From: Rubrivivax sp. | GTDB lineage: Bacteria; Pseudomonadota; Gammaproteobacteria; Burkholderiales; Burkholderiaceae_C | DNA: 36,588 nucleotides | NCBI GenBank assembly: GCA_016789865.1 | Contig: JAEUPC010000207.1 | Span: forward strand, 1 to 36,588 | Direction: 5' to 3' | Shown here: piece by piece, positions 26,498 to 34,463 of the stretch | Layout: each line of letters opens with the position of its first letter | How positions within the stretch are numbered: position 1 is the stretch's first letter | Position numbers and translations under genes: made by a program | Notes under the pieces: model-generated | Database searches by the model: none | What the model was told of the DNA's origin: nothing | Seen by the model: only the letters and a program-made list of their open reading frames with translations

Positions 26498-27780
26498 ACC
26501 CACCCGCCGCTCGCGGCCACGCCGACCACAGCGATCGCCCCCATCGCGCCTATCGCCCCTGGCTGCTGGTGCTGCTGGCCGCCGCCGGCACCTTCGCGCT
26601 GACGATGGGCGCGCGGCAGTCGATGGGGCTGTTCGTCGGCTCGATCAACACCCACACCGCGCTCGGCCTGGCCAGCGTCAGCCTGGCCTTCGCTTTCGGG
26701 CAGTTGTGGTGGGGGCTGACGCAGCCGTTGGCCGGCATCGTGGCCGACCGCGCCGGCCCCGGGCGCGTGCTGATGGTGGGCGTGCTGCTGGTGGCGCTGG
26801 GCACCTGGCTGATTCCGCAGATGCAAAGCACCGCTGGGCTCATCTTCGCCATCGGCGTGCTCTCGGCGGGAGGCGCGGGCATGGCCGGCCCGTCGGTGCT
26901 GATGGCCGCCACCATTCGCCTGGTGGAGCCGGCCCGGCGCGGCCTGGCCACTGGCGTGGTCAACGCCGGCGGCTCGTTCGGGCAGTTCGTGTTCGCGCCG
27001 GCGGCGCAGGCCATCACGTCGGCCTCAGGCTGGGTGGCGGCGGTGCAGGCGCTGGCGCTCGTGACGCTGCTGGCGCTGCCGGCGGCCTGGGTGCTGCGCG
27101 GGCTCTCGGCGGCCGAGCGCGCGGCGATGCCCCCCACGGAAGCCGCCGCACCACCCGAAACCACGCGCCAGGCCATCACACGCGCCTTTGCCGACCCGAG
27201 CTACCGGCTGCTGGCCACGGGCTTCTTCGTCTGCGGCTTCCACGTCGCCTTTCTGGCCACCCACCTGCCGGGGGTGGTGGAGTCGTGCGGTCTGCCGCCG
27301 CGGGTGGGTGCGTGGTCGCTGGCCATGCTGGGCCTGTTCAACATCGTCGGCAGCATCGGCATCGGCTGGGCCATCGGCCGCGCCCGCTGGCGCTTGAAGT
27401 CGATGCTGTCGCTGATCTATGCCATTCGCGGCGTGGCCGTGCTTGCCTTTGTGCTGGCGCCCAAGACGCCGGCGGTGATGCTGACCTTCGCCGCGGTGAT
27501 GGGTCTGACCTTCCTCTCCACGGTGCCGCCCACGGCAACCTTGGTGGCGCGCTTCTTCGGCCCGGCGCACCTGGCCACGCTGTTCGGCCTGGTGATGGTC
27601 ACGCACCAGGTCGGCGGCTTTCTCGGCGCCTGGCTGGGCGGCAAGGCGTTCGAGGCCCACGGCAGCTACGACTGGATCTGGGTCGCCGACATCCTGCTGG
27701 CCGCCGCGGCGGCGCTGATCCACCTGCCGATCAAGGAAGCGCGGGGCCCAGCCCCAGCAGCACGGCCCCGCCCAGCGTGA
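26494..27780 (+). CDS. Major facilitator superfamily transporter
   Basis: 428 residues, 12 predicted membrane helices with a long central loop (about residues 210-225). The loop after helix 2 reads IVADRAGPGRVLMVG, a form of the MFS signature. Start is GTG overlapping the marR stop (GTGA). It resembles the monocarboxylate/oxalate-formate-like MFS proteins of proteobacteria, but substrate cannot be fixed. The MarR partner suggests efflux or uptake of a small aromatic or acidic ligand. Its last 50 bp overlap the 3' end of the convergent GDT1-type gene. Confidence 0.88.
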   Translation: MNPPAARGHADHSDRPHRAYRPWLLVLLAAAGTFALTMGARQSMGLFVGSINTHTALGLASVSLAFAFGQLWWGLTQPLAGIVADRAGPGRVLMVGVLLVALGTWLIPQMQSTAGLIFAIGVLSAGGAGMAGPSVLMAATIRLVEPARRGLATGVVNAGGSFGQFVFAPAAQAITSASGWVAAVQALALVTLLALPAAWVLRGLSAAERAAMPPTEAAAPPETTRQAITRAFADPSYRLLATGFFVCGFHVAFLATHLPGVVESCGLPPRVGAWSLAMLGLFNIVGSIGIGWAIGRARWRLKSMLSLIYAIRGVAVLAFVLAPKTPAVMLTFAAVMGLTFLSTVPPTATLVARFFGPAHLATLFGLVMVTHQVGGFLGAWLGGKAFEAHGSYDWIWVADILLAAAAALIHLPIKEARGPAPAARPRPA

Positions 27781-28312
27781 GGAAGATCACCGCCGCGATG
27801 CGGTGCACCCAGCGGATGGGCACGAGGCGCGTCACCTTGTCGCCCAGCAGCACCGCGGGCACGTTGGCGATCATCATGCCCAGCGTCGTGCCCATCGTCA
27901 CCGCCACCAGCGCGTCGTAGCGCGCGGCCAGCATCACGGTGGCGATCTGCGTCTTGTCGCCCATCTCGACCAGGAAGAAGGCCACCGTCGTGATGCCGAA
28001 GACGCCGAAGCGGCTGCCGCGCTCGCTGTGCTGCTCGTCGGCCCGGTCGGGCACCAGCATCCACAGCGCCACGGCGATGAAGCTGCCGCCCAGCGCCCAG
28101 CGCATCCACGCCGGATCGATCACGCGCGTGAGCCACGTGCCCAGCGCGCCGGCACCGAAGTGGTTGGCCAATGTGGCCACCAGGATGCCCGCGCAGATGG
28201 GCAGCGGCCGCCGGTAGCGCGCGGCCAGCAGCAGTGCCAGCAGCTGCGTCTTGTCACCCATCTCGGCCAGCGCCACCACGCCGGCCGAGACTGCGAGTGC
28301 TTCCAGGCTCAA
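27731..28312 (-). CDS. GDT1/UPF0016 (TMEM165-type) cation exporter
   Basis: 193 residues, six membrane helices in two homologous halves, each with the family motif E-M-G-D-K-T (EMGDKTQLLALLLA near residue 17, EMGDKTQIATVMLA near residue 117). Bacterial members export manganese (MneA type) or other divalent ions. The only standard start at the expected place is TTG (28312); no ribosome site is evident. The reading frame stays open upstream through a 12-bp tandem repeat but contains no ATG, GTG or TTG there. No yybP-ykoY-like Mn riboswitch is visible in the short upstream gap. Confidence 0.88.
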   Translation of the reverse strand: MSLEALAVSAGVVALAEMGDKTQLLALLLAARYRRPLPICAGILVATLANHFGAGALGTWLTRVIDPAWMRWALGGSFIAVALWMLVPDRADEQHSERGSRFGVFGITTVAFFLVEMGDKTQIATVMLAARYDALVAVTMGTTLGMMIANVPAVLLGDKVTRLVPIRWVHRIAAVIFLTLGGAVLLGLGPALP

Positions 28313-28320
28313 GCCGAGAC

Positions 28321-28380
28321 GCTGCCCGAAGTGCTGCCCGAAACGCTGCCAGAAACGCGGCCAGAAACGCTGCCGCGCGT
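28321..28380. repeat. 12-bp tandem repeat, about 4.5 copies
   Basis: Successive units begin at 28321, 28333, 28345, 28357 and 28369, consensus gctgcccgaaac; the last unit degenerates after 6 bases. It fills most of the 106-bp gap between the GDT1-type gene and the downstream end of the SDR gene (28313-28418). On the minus strand, in frame with the GDT1 gene, it would encode a Gln-Arg-Phe-Gly/Trp repeat. Confidence 0.9.
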
Positions 28381-28418
28381 CGGTGCAGCCAAGCGTGGCT
28401 GCCTCGCCCGCCCGGCCC

Positions 28419-29210
28419 TCACACCGGCACCGTGTAGTTCAGCGTCATGCGCCCGCCGTCGACGACGACGATCTCGCCGGTGACGTAGCTGGCCGCGTCG
28501 CTGAGCAGGAAGGCCACCACGTCGGCGATCTCCGCGGGTTCACCCAGCCGCTTCATCGGCGTGCGGCCCAGGATGCGCATCTTGGCCTCTTCGCTGGTCA
28601 GCACCGCGCTCTTGGCCAGCTCGGTGGCGATGGTGCCCGGCGCCACCGCGTTGACACGCACGCCCTGGTCGGCCAGCGACAGCGCCATCACGCGCGTGAG
28701 CTGGTTGACGGCGCCCTTGCTGGCGTTGTAGCTGGCGATGGTGGGAATGGTCAGCGTGCCGTTGACGCTGCTCATGTTGACGATGGCGCCGCGGTTCGGG
28801 CCGGGGTTCTTCAGCAGCTCGCGCGCCACCGCCTGGCCGACGAGGAAGCTGCCCTTGAGGTTGACGGCGATGACGGCGTCCCAGTCGGCCTCGGTGATGT
28901 CGACGAAGGGCGCGGCCTTGAAGATGCCGGCGTTGTTGACCAGGCCGTCCACCCGCCCGAACGCCGCCAGCGTGGCGGCCAGCGCCGCATCGACCTCGGC
29001 CTTGCTCGCCACGTTGCAGTGGCAGTAGGTGGCCGCGCTGCCGAGTTCGGCGGCCAGCTGGCCGCCTGGTCCGTCAGCCACGTCCCACAGTGCGACGCGC
29101 GCGCCGTCGGCGGCGAGCCGGCGCGCGCACGCTTCGCCGATGCCTTGCGCGGCGCCGGTGACGATGTAGGTGCGGCCGGCCAGGCCGAAGCGGATGGTGG
29201 TGTCGGTCAT
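28419..29210 (-). CDS. Short-chain dehydrogenase/reductase
   Basis: 263 residues. Classical SDR with TGAAQGIG (about 18-25), NNAG, catalytic Ser in SSVNG and YNASK, and NAVAPGTIATE. The Asp in LWDVAD after strand 2 suggests NAD(H) rather than NADP(H). Substrate not identifiable. Start MTDTTIRFGLAGR at 29210; the 60 in-frame codons upstream run into the promoter of the TPR gene. It diverges from the TPR-TIR pair across 179 bp. Confidence 0.9.
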   Translation of the reverse strand: MTDTTIRFGLAGRTYIVTGAAQGIGEACARRLAADGARVALWDVADGPGGQLAAELGSAATYCHCNVASKAEVDAALAATLAAFGRVDGLVNNAGIFKAAPFVDITEADWDAVIAVNLKGSFLVGQAVARELLKNPGPNRGAIVNMSSVNGTLTIPTIASYNASKGAVNQLTRVMALSLADQGVRVNAVAPGTIATELAKSAVLTSEEAKMRILGRTPMKRLGEPAEIADVVAFLLSDAASYVTGEIVVVDGGRMTLNYTVPV

Positions 29211-29325
29211 GCGGCGCGCCTGCCTCGATGAGCGGCGCGCAGTGTAGCCGCGCGCCTGGTTCGGACCTTGGCTTCGCGCTGCCGCTGCGTGGGCCGATGC
29301 GTCTGTCATCGGCAGTTCCCCGTTG

Positions 29326-29384
29326 TTGACTCCGGGCTGCCATCGCCCTACAAGCCACGCCAGACCGAAGCCAACGGGAGGGAA
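29326..29384 (+). promoter_or_regulatory. Promoter and ribosome site of the TPR-TIR operon
   Basis: -35 TTGACT (29326-29331), 17-bp spacer, -10 TACAAG (29349-29354), with a strong ribosome site GGGAGGGAA (29376-29384) 5 bases before the ATG at 29390. The match to sigma-70 boxes is fair (5/6 and 4/6). No operator-like palindrome is seen beside it. Confidence 0.55.
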
Positions 29385-29389
29385 CGGCA

Positions 29390-32221
29390 ATGACTCAACG
29401 GCGGGTGACCCGGCCTCGTCGGTCAGGGCGGCCTGCCCTCATGGGGCTGGTGGCGGCGTTGAGCTTGTTGTGCGCGGCTGAACTCGGCACTGCATGGGCC
29501 CAGGCCGTTGCGGCCTTGCCGCAAGCCACGGTCACCACGGCCGAAGCGCGTGCCGCCGTATCGCAAGCCGTGTTCGCGGCGCAGGCCACCGCCACTGCCC
29601 AGCAGCGGGTGGCCAACGCCCAGCTGACTGCCCAGCGCCGCGACATCGAAGCCCTGCAGGCCCGGCTGAAGGCGGCCGCAGGCCAGGCCGCCAGCCGCGA
29701 GGCCGAGCAGCTGCGCGCTGCGCTGGCGGCTGCCCAGGAACGCTATGTGAAAGACCTGGCCGCCAGGGACCGCGCCTACGCGCAGGAGATCGCCGTCTTC
29801 CGGCGCGCGGTGCAAGACATTGCGGCCACCCCTGAAGGGCTGGCCGCCTTGCAGCAGTTCAATGCCGGCGACGTGGTGGGCTACCGCGCGGCCTGGCGCG
29901 CCATCGTCGACGCGCGCGAGCGCGCCCGACAGCAAGGCGCCCGCATCGAGAAGGCCGCCGATCTGCGGCGCGGCGCCTATCCGTTGCTGGACGCCGTCGG
30001 CCGAGCGAAGTTGCAGATCGCCGTCGCGATCGCAGACTTCGAGGAGTTCATGGCACTGGACCCGGGCGTGCACCGCGACTGGATCGAGCTGGGGCGCCTG
30101 TACGTTCAGAACGGGCAGCTTCCGAAGGCGAAGGCGGCTGCCACCAAGGCCTTGGAGACCAGCGAGAGCGACGGCGACCGCTCGGTGGCGCTTCATGACC
30201 TCGGTGATGTGCTCGTCGCCCAAGGCGACCTGCCCGGTGCCCGGTTGCAGTTTCAGGCGGGCCATGACACCTTCAGGCGCCTGTCGGGCGCGGACCCCAC
30301 TTCGACAAGCCTGCTGCGCGACCTGGCCGTCAGCGCCGAACGTCTCGGGGACGTGCACGTCGCCCAAGGCGACCTGCCCGCCGCCCGCGCCCTGTATCTG
30401 GAGCGCCTGGAGATCATCAACCGCGTGGCCGCAGCAGACCCGTCTTCAGCGGCCTACCAGCGGGAACTGACAGTCAGCCTGTACAAGCTGGGCGATGTCC
30501 TCATCGCTCAGGGTGACCTTCGCGGCGCACGGGCGCGTTTCGAGGCAAGTCTGGCGATCGCCCGGCGACTGGCGGGCGCCGACCCTTCCTCGGCGATCTT
30601 TCAGCGCGATGTGGCCATCAACGGTGGTCGCCTCGGCGATGTACTCGTTGCCCAAGGCGACCTGCCTGCGGCCCGCGCTCGGCACCAGGAGCGCTTCGAG
30701 ATCATCGGCCGCCTGGCTTCGGCCGACCCCTCTTCGGCCAGTCTCCAGGGCGACCTGGCCATGGGCGCCGAACGGCTCGGTGATGTGCATCTCGCCCAGG
30801 GCGATCTGCCTGCCGCACGCACGCGGTACCAGCAAAGCCTCGAGATCATCGATCGCCTGGCCCTGGCCGATCCTTCTTCGGCCCGCATGCAGCGCGGGCT
30901 CGCGGTCGCCCACATCAAGCTGGGCGAAGTCCTGGTCGCTCGGGGTGACCTTCCGGCCGCTCGCTTGCGTTTCGAGCAGGGCTACGAGATCGCCCGGCGC
31001 TTGGCGTTGGCCGACCCCTCTTCGGCCAGCCTGCAACGCGATGTGGCCGTCGCCGCCGAACGCCTCGGCGGCGTGCTCGCCGCTCAAGGCGACCTGCCCG
31101 CCGCTCAGGCCCGGTACGAGCAACGCTTCGAGATCGTCAACCGCCTGGCCGCCGCCGACCCGTCATCGGCCAGTCTCCAGCACGATCTGGGCCTCAGCTA
31201 CGCAAAGCTCGGCGAAGTGTCCATCGCCCTGAGCGACTATCGCGGCGCCAAGAGTCGCTTTCAGCGCAGCCTCGAAATCCACCGGCGTCTGGCTGCCGCC
31301 GACCCCACCTCGGCCAGCTTGCAGCGCGACCTGGCCATCGGCGCCGAACGCCTGGGTGACGTGCTTCTCGCTCAGCTCGACCTGCCTGCCGCCCGCGCGC
31401 TGTACCAGGAGCGCTACGCGATCATCGACCGCCTGGCTCTGGCCGACCCGTCGTCGGCCAGCCACCAGCGCGATCTGAGCGTCAGTTTCAACAAGCTCGG
31501 CGACGTGCACATGGCCCAAGGCGATCTCCCCGCGGCGCGCGCCGACTATCAGCGCAGCCTCGAGATCGCCCGGCGCCTGGCGGTCGCTGATCCCACGTCG
31601 GCCGACTTGCAGCGCGACGTGGCCATCAGCGTGGAACGGCTGGGCGGCGTGCTTCTCGCCGAGGGCAACCTGCCAGCGGCCCGCGCCGGCTTTCAGGAAC
31701 GCTCGGAAATCATCAACCGCCTGGCCTCGGCGGATCCTTCGTCGGTCAGTCTTCAGCGCGATCGGTGGGTCAGCGCCATCAAGCTCGGAGACGTGCACAT
31801 TGCCCAGAGAGACTTCGCGGCCGCCGGTGCCCACTTCGAGGAAGGCCTGCGGATCGCCCAGCGCCTGGCCGCGGCAGCGCCGACCACGGCCCACCATCAG
31901 CGCGATCTGGGCGCCAGCTTCGACAAGCTCGGGATCGCGCTCGTCGGCCGAGGCGATCTCGCCGGCGCCCGTGCCCGCTTCCAGCAAAGCCTCGAGATCG
32001 CCCAGCGGATGGCCACTGCCGCCCCCGCATCGGCGAGCTCGCAGCGCGACGTGGTGGTCGCGCTGTGGAAACTCGCCGCCTTGCAGGACTCCGCGCTCGC
32101 GTGGCAGCGCGTGGCCGATGCGCTCGCTTCGATGCAGGCGCGCGGCATGCTGCGCCCGGCCGACGAAGCCGCATTGGCCGAAGCCCGCCGCCGTGCGGCC
32201 GGCGGCGCCGCAGCCCAATGA
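29390..32221 (+). CDS. Exported protein with 13 TPR-like repeats, partner of TIR protein
   Basis: 943 residues. Residues 1-37 form a signal peptide (positive start, core LMGLVAALSLLCAAEL, cleavage near AWAQ), so the protein should be periplasmic. Residues about 48-150 are Ala/Gln/Glu/Arg-rich and look like a coiled coil. About 151-267 is a helical linker. Residues 268-891 are exactly thirteen 48-residue repeats with consensus LGDV-x2-AQGDLPAAR then LEI-x2-RLA-x-ADPSSAS-x-QRDL, a TPR-like helical solenoid. The tail (892-943) is helical. From memory, repeats of this ADPxxAxxQRDL type occur in alpha- and betaproteobacterial proteins linked to TIR or caspase-like effectors. The stop overlaps the TIR start by 4 bp (ATGA). 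Likely scaffold or sensor; ligand unknown. Confidence 0.88.
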   Translation: MTQRRVTRPRRSGRPALMGLVAALSLLCAAELGTAWAQAVAALPQATVTTAEARAAVSQAVFAAQATATAQQRVANAQLTAQRRDIEALQARLKAAAGQAASREAEQLRAALAAAQERYVKDLAARDRAYAQEIAVFRRAVQDIAATPEGLAALQQFNAGDVVGYRAAWRAIVDARERARQQGARIEKAADLRRGAYPLLDAVGRAKLQIAVAIADFEEFMALDPGVHRDWIELGRLYVQNGQLPKAKAAATKALETSESDGDRSVALHDLGDVLVAQGDLPGARLQFQAGHDTFRRLSGADPTSTSLLRDLAVSAERLGDVHVAQGDLPAARALYLERLEIINRVAAADPSSAAYQRELTVSLYKLGDVLIAQGDLRGARARFEASLAIARRLAGADPSSAIFQRDVAINGGRLGDVLVAQGDLPAARARHQERFEIIGRLASADPSSASLQGDLAMGAERLGDVHLAQGDLPAARTRYQQSLEIIDRLALADPSSARMQRGLAVAHIKLGEVLVARGDLPAARLRFEQGYEIARRLALADPSSASLQRDVAVAAERLGGVLAAQGDLPAAQARYEQRFEIVNRLAAADPSSASLQHDLGLSYAKLGEVSIALSDYRGAKSRFQRSLEIHRRLAAADPTSASLQRDLAIGAERLGDVLLAQLDLPAARALYQERYAIIDRLALADPSSASHQRDLSVSFNKLGDVHMAQGDLPAARADYQRSLEIARRLAVADPTSADLQRDVAISVERLGGVLLAEGNLPAARAGFQERSEIINRLASADPSSVSLQRDRWVSAIKLGDVHIAQRDFAAAGAHFEEGLRIAQRLAAAAPTTAHHQRDLGASFDKLGIALVGRGDLAGARARFQQSLEIAQRMATAAPASASSQRDVVVALWKLAALQDSALAWQRVADALASMQARGMLRPADEAALAEARRRAAGGAAAQ
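30191..32062 (+). repeat. 13 x 144-bp coding repeat array
   Basis: Thirteen consecutive 144-bp units without a single insertion or deletion (1872 bp in all), encoding the 48-residue repeats. Two sequence types alternate: one starts with x-x-R-LG and ends EII-x-R, the other starts x-x-K-LG and ends I-A-R/Q-R. The alternation is strict from repeat 5 to repeat 12, giving a higher-order period of 288 bp. Confidence 0.92.
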
Positions 32222-33279
32222 CCGACGTCTTCATCTCCTACAAGCGCGAGGACGAAGGCCGCGTCGCGCCGCTGGTGCAGGGCCTGCAAGCCGAGGGGCT
32301 GAGCGTGTGGTGGGACCGGGCGCTGCCCGGCGGCGAGTCGTGGCGAGCGCAGATCACGCAGGCGCTGCACACGGCGCGCTGCGTCGTGGTGGTGTGGAGC
32401 CACGGCTCCACCGGGCCCGAGGGCGGCTTCGTGCGCGACGAGGCGGGCCGCGCGGCGCAGGCAGCGCGCCTGGTGCCGGTGCTCGTCGATCATGGGCTGA
32501 GGCTGCCGCTGGGCTTTGGCGAGCTGCAGGCGATCGACCTGACGCGCTGGCGCGGCCGGCGCAGTGACCCGTTCTTTCAGGACCTGGTCGCAGCCCTGCG
32601 GGCCAAGCTCGCCGGGCAACCGCCACCCGCCCCCAAGGGCCCGGCCTGGCGGCTGCGCCGCCGGCTCACGTGGGGCAGCGCGGGCAGCTTGCTGTTGGGC
32701 CTGCTGGGCGCCTTTGCCACCAACACGCTGCAATTTCAGAACCGCCTGTGCGCCGCACCGATCGGCCAGCCCGCGCTGGCCGACGCCTGCGCGGCCCTGG
32801 CGCTGGGCGGCGCGCCGACGCGCGCCGAGCGCATCGCGTGGAGCGAGCGCCGGCCGGGCAGCTGCGACGACATCGCCAGGCACCTTGCGCGCTTCCCCAC
32901 CGGCGCCAAACGCGACGAGGCCAACGCGCTGCTGGCGGCGGCAAGAACGCAGGTCACCGAAAGCTGGGGCCCCGCGCCCAAGCCGCAGCCCCTTTCCATG
33001 GCCGAGGGCAGCCAGGGCCGGTTGTTTCCCACCCGCGCGGCGGCGCAGGCCGCTGCGCTGGAACGTGGCGCGCGGCAGGCCCGCACGCTTTGTGCCGGTT
33101 TCGATGCCTCGGGCCTGACCCGCCTGCGCACGGCCACGGTGGCACCGGTGGCCGAAGAGGACTGGCAGTGCCAGCGCCTGAGCGGCGGCTTCGAGTGCGG
33201 GTTCACGGGCCAGGCGCTGTGCCAGCAGGACGTGCTGGAGCGTGTGGTCCTGAAGACCTGTGGCGAGCCGGGGCAGTAG
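32218..33279 (+). CDS. Membrane-spanning TIR-domain protein
   Basis: 353 residues. Residues 1-130 are a TIR domain: box 1 VFISYKREDEGR (4-15), VWWDRALPGGESW (30-42), CVVVVWSHGS (55-64). The conserved Glu lies in VRDEAGRA (Glu75), the position of the catalytic Glu in NAD-consuming TIR enzymes. A basic WRLRRR (144-149) precedes one hydrophobic helix (about 152-168), so by the positive-inside rule the TIR side is cytoplasmic. The C-terminal domain (173-353) should be periplasmic: it has eight Cys (178, 191, 216, 292, 318, 327, 335, 348) against one in the TIR half. It includes a GSCDDIARHLARFPTGAKRDEA segment like repeats seen in bacterial caspase/TIR proteins. Start overlaps the TPR stop. NADase activity is inferred. 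Confidence 0.88.
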   Translation: MTDVFISYKREDEGRVAPLVQGLQAEGLSVWWDRALPGGESWRAQITQALHTARCVVVVWSHGSTGPEGGFVRDEAGRAAQAARLVPVLVDHGLRLPLGFGELQAIDLTRWRGRRSDPFFQDLVAALRAKLAGQPPPAPKGPAWRLRRRLTWGSAGSLLLGLLGAFATNTLQFQNRLCAAPIGQPALADACAALALGGAPTRAERIAWSERRPGSCDDIARHLARFPTGAKRDEANALLAAARTQVTESWGPAPKPQPLSMAEGSQGRLFPTRAAAQAAALERGARQARTLCAGFDASGLTRLRTATVAPVAEEDWQCQRLSGGFECGFTGQALCQQDVLERVVLKTCGEPGQ

Positions 33280-33329
33280 CCAAAGCGGCCTGTGCGCGCC
33301 AGTCGTCGGCGCATGCCGGCTGGCGCCTC

Positions 33330-33436
33330 ATACGGCTTCGCATTCAATGCGATGACAAGGCGCCAAGCCGAAGACAGTGCTGACGCACGGCAAGGCGAAG
33401 CGCAGCGCGGTCAGCGGGTTGAATGCGAAGCCGTAT
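33330..33436. repeat. 18-bp perfect inverted repeat with 71-bp spacer (REP/MITE-like or terminator)
   Basis: Left arm ATACGGCTTCGCATTCAA (33330-33347) and its exact reverse complement at 33419-33436. The right arm ends on the first base of the stop codon of the convergent hydrolase gene. The 107-bp element fills most of the 156-bp gap after the TIR gene. No target-site duplication is visible. It could be a dispersed intergenic repeat or a large bidirectional terminator. Confidence 0.8.
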
Positions 33437-34443
33437 CAGCGGCCGTCGAGCCAGATCGCCATGCCCTGCGCGTTGAGTTCGAGGTCGATGGCCATCAGCT
33501 CGGCCAGCCGTGCGCGGCCGAGCGTGCAGCCATGGGCGGTGAGGCTCGCATCGAACAGGTCGAGCTGGCCGCGCTTGAGCGCTTGGTGCCGCGGCGCCGC
33601 GCCTTCGGGGTGATGCTGCTCGCGGCGGCCGAGCGCAACCAGCCGGGCCAGCAGATCGAGCAGCTGCGCACCCAGGCGCGGCACGCTGCCCACGCGGCCA
33701 TAGTGCGTGAGGTACATGCACTCGGGCCCGCGGGCCAGCAGCCGCCGGATCGACGCGGCCAGCACGTCGGGCTGGAATTGCGAAGGCACGGCGGTCGGCG
33801 CGATCCACGGGCCCCTGGCGGTGTCGAACTCGCGGTAGCTCAGGCCGAAGGTGTCGCCGGTGAACCAGCCGCGCGAGGCCTCGTCCCACACGCAGTGGTG
33901 ATGCTTGGCGTGGCCGGGCGTGTCGGCGAACTCGAGGGCGCGGCCGGCCAGCCGCACCACCATGCCGTCGGCGGTGGCCTGCACACGCTCGGCCGGCACC
34001 GGCAGCAGTTCGCCGTAGGAGCGCGCCACCACGTCGGCGCCATACACGGCCGAGGCGGCCTCCCAGATCATCTGCGGATTGACGATGTGGCGCACGCCGC
34101 GCGGATGCACCAGCGCCAGGGCCCGCGGCAGTTCGCGCATCAGCTGGCCCACGCCGCCGGCGTGGTCGAGGTGCACGTGGGTCGGGATCACCCAGTCGAC
34201 CGCGTCGCGCGCCAGGCCGAGTGCGGCCAGCGCACCCAGCAGCCGCGGCAGCGCAAAGGCCGTGCCGGCGTCGACGAACGCCGCGCGCCCCTGCTGCACG
34301 ATGAGGTAGGCGGCGTCGAAGCGCGGCCGCTCGAAGCCGGTGTCGATGGCGTAGATGCCGTGAGGCAGCGGCTCCAACCATTCGGGCAGGCCATGATCGG
34401 GCAGGTCGTGGGCGGGCGCTGCCGGGGCCGGTATTGTGTTCAT
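33436..34443 (-). CDS. Metallo-beta-lactamase-fold hydrolase
   Basis: 335 residues. Metal motif THVHLDHAGG (His89, His91, Asp93, His94), later GHAKHHH and WFTGDTFGLSYREFD supply further ligands, and YLTHYG gives the final His. Similar proteins act as thioesterases, lactonases or glyoxalase II-like enzymes; the substrate is not clear. Start MNTIPAPAAP at 34443; ATG 34455 (MPAR...) is also in frame. It follows the acyl-CoA dehydrogenase gene after 20 bp on the same strand, suggesting a joint role in an acyl-CoA or acid degradation route. Confidence 0.88.
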   Translation of the reverse strand: MNTIPAPAAPAHDLPDHGLPEWLEPLPHGIYAIDTGFERPRFDAAYLIVQQGRAAFVDAGTAFALPRLLGALAALGLARDAVDWVIPTHVHLDHAGGVGQLMRELPRALALVHPRGVRHIVNPQMIWEAASAVYGADVVARSYGELLPVPAERVQATADGMVVRLAGRALEFADTPGHAKHHHCVWDEASRGWFTGDTFGLSYREFDTARGPWIAPTAVPSQFQPDVLAASIRRLLARGPECMYLTHYGRVGSVPRLGAQLLDLLARLVALGRREQHHPEGAAPRHQALKRGQLDLFDASLTAHGCTLGRARLAELMAIDLELNAQGMAIWLDGR

Positions 34444-34463
34444 GCGGGCTGGCATTCGGGGCT

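Noticed and set aside
28313-28418. Possible manganese riboswitch before the GDT1-type gene
   Set aside because: The gap is only 106 bp, mostly tandem repeat, and shows no yybP-ykoY core.
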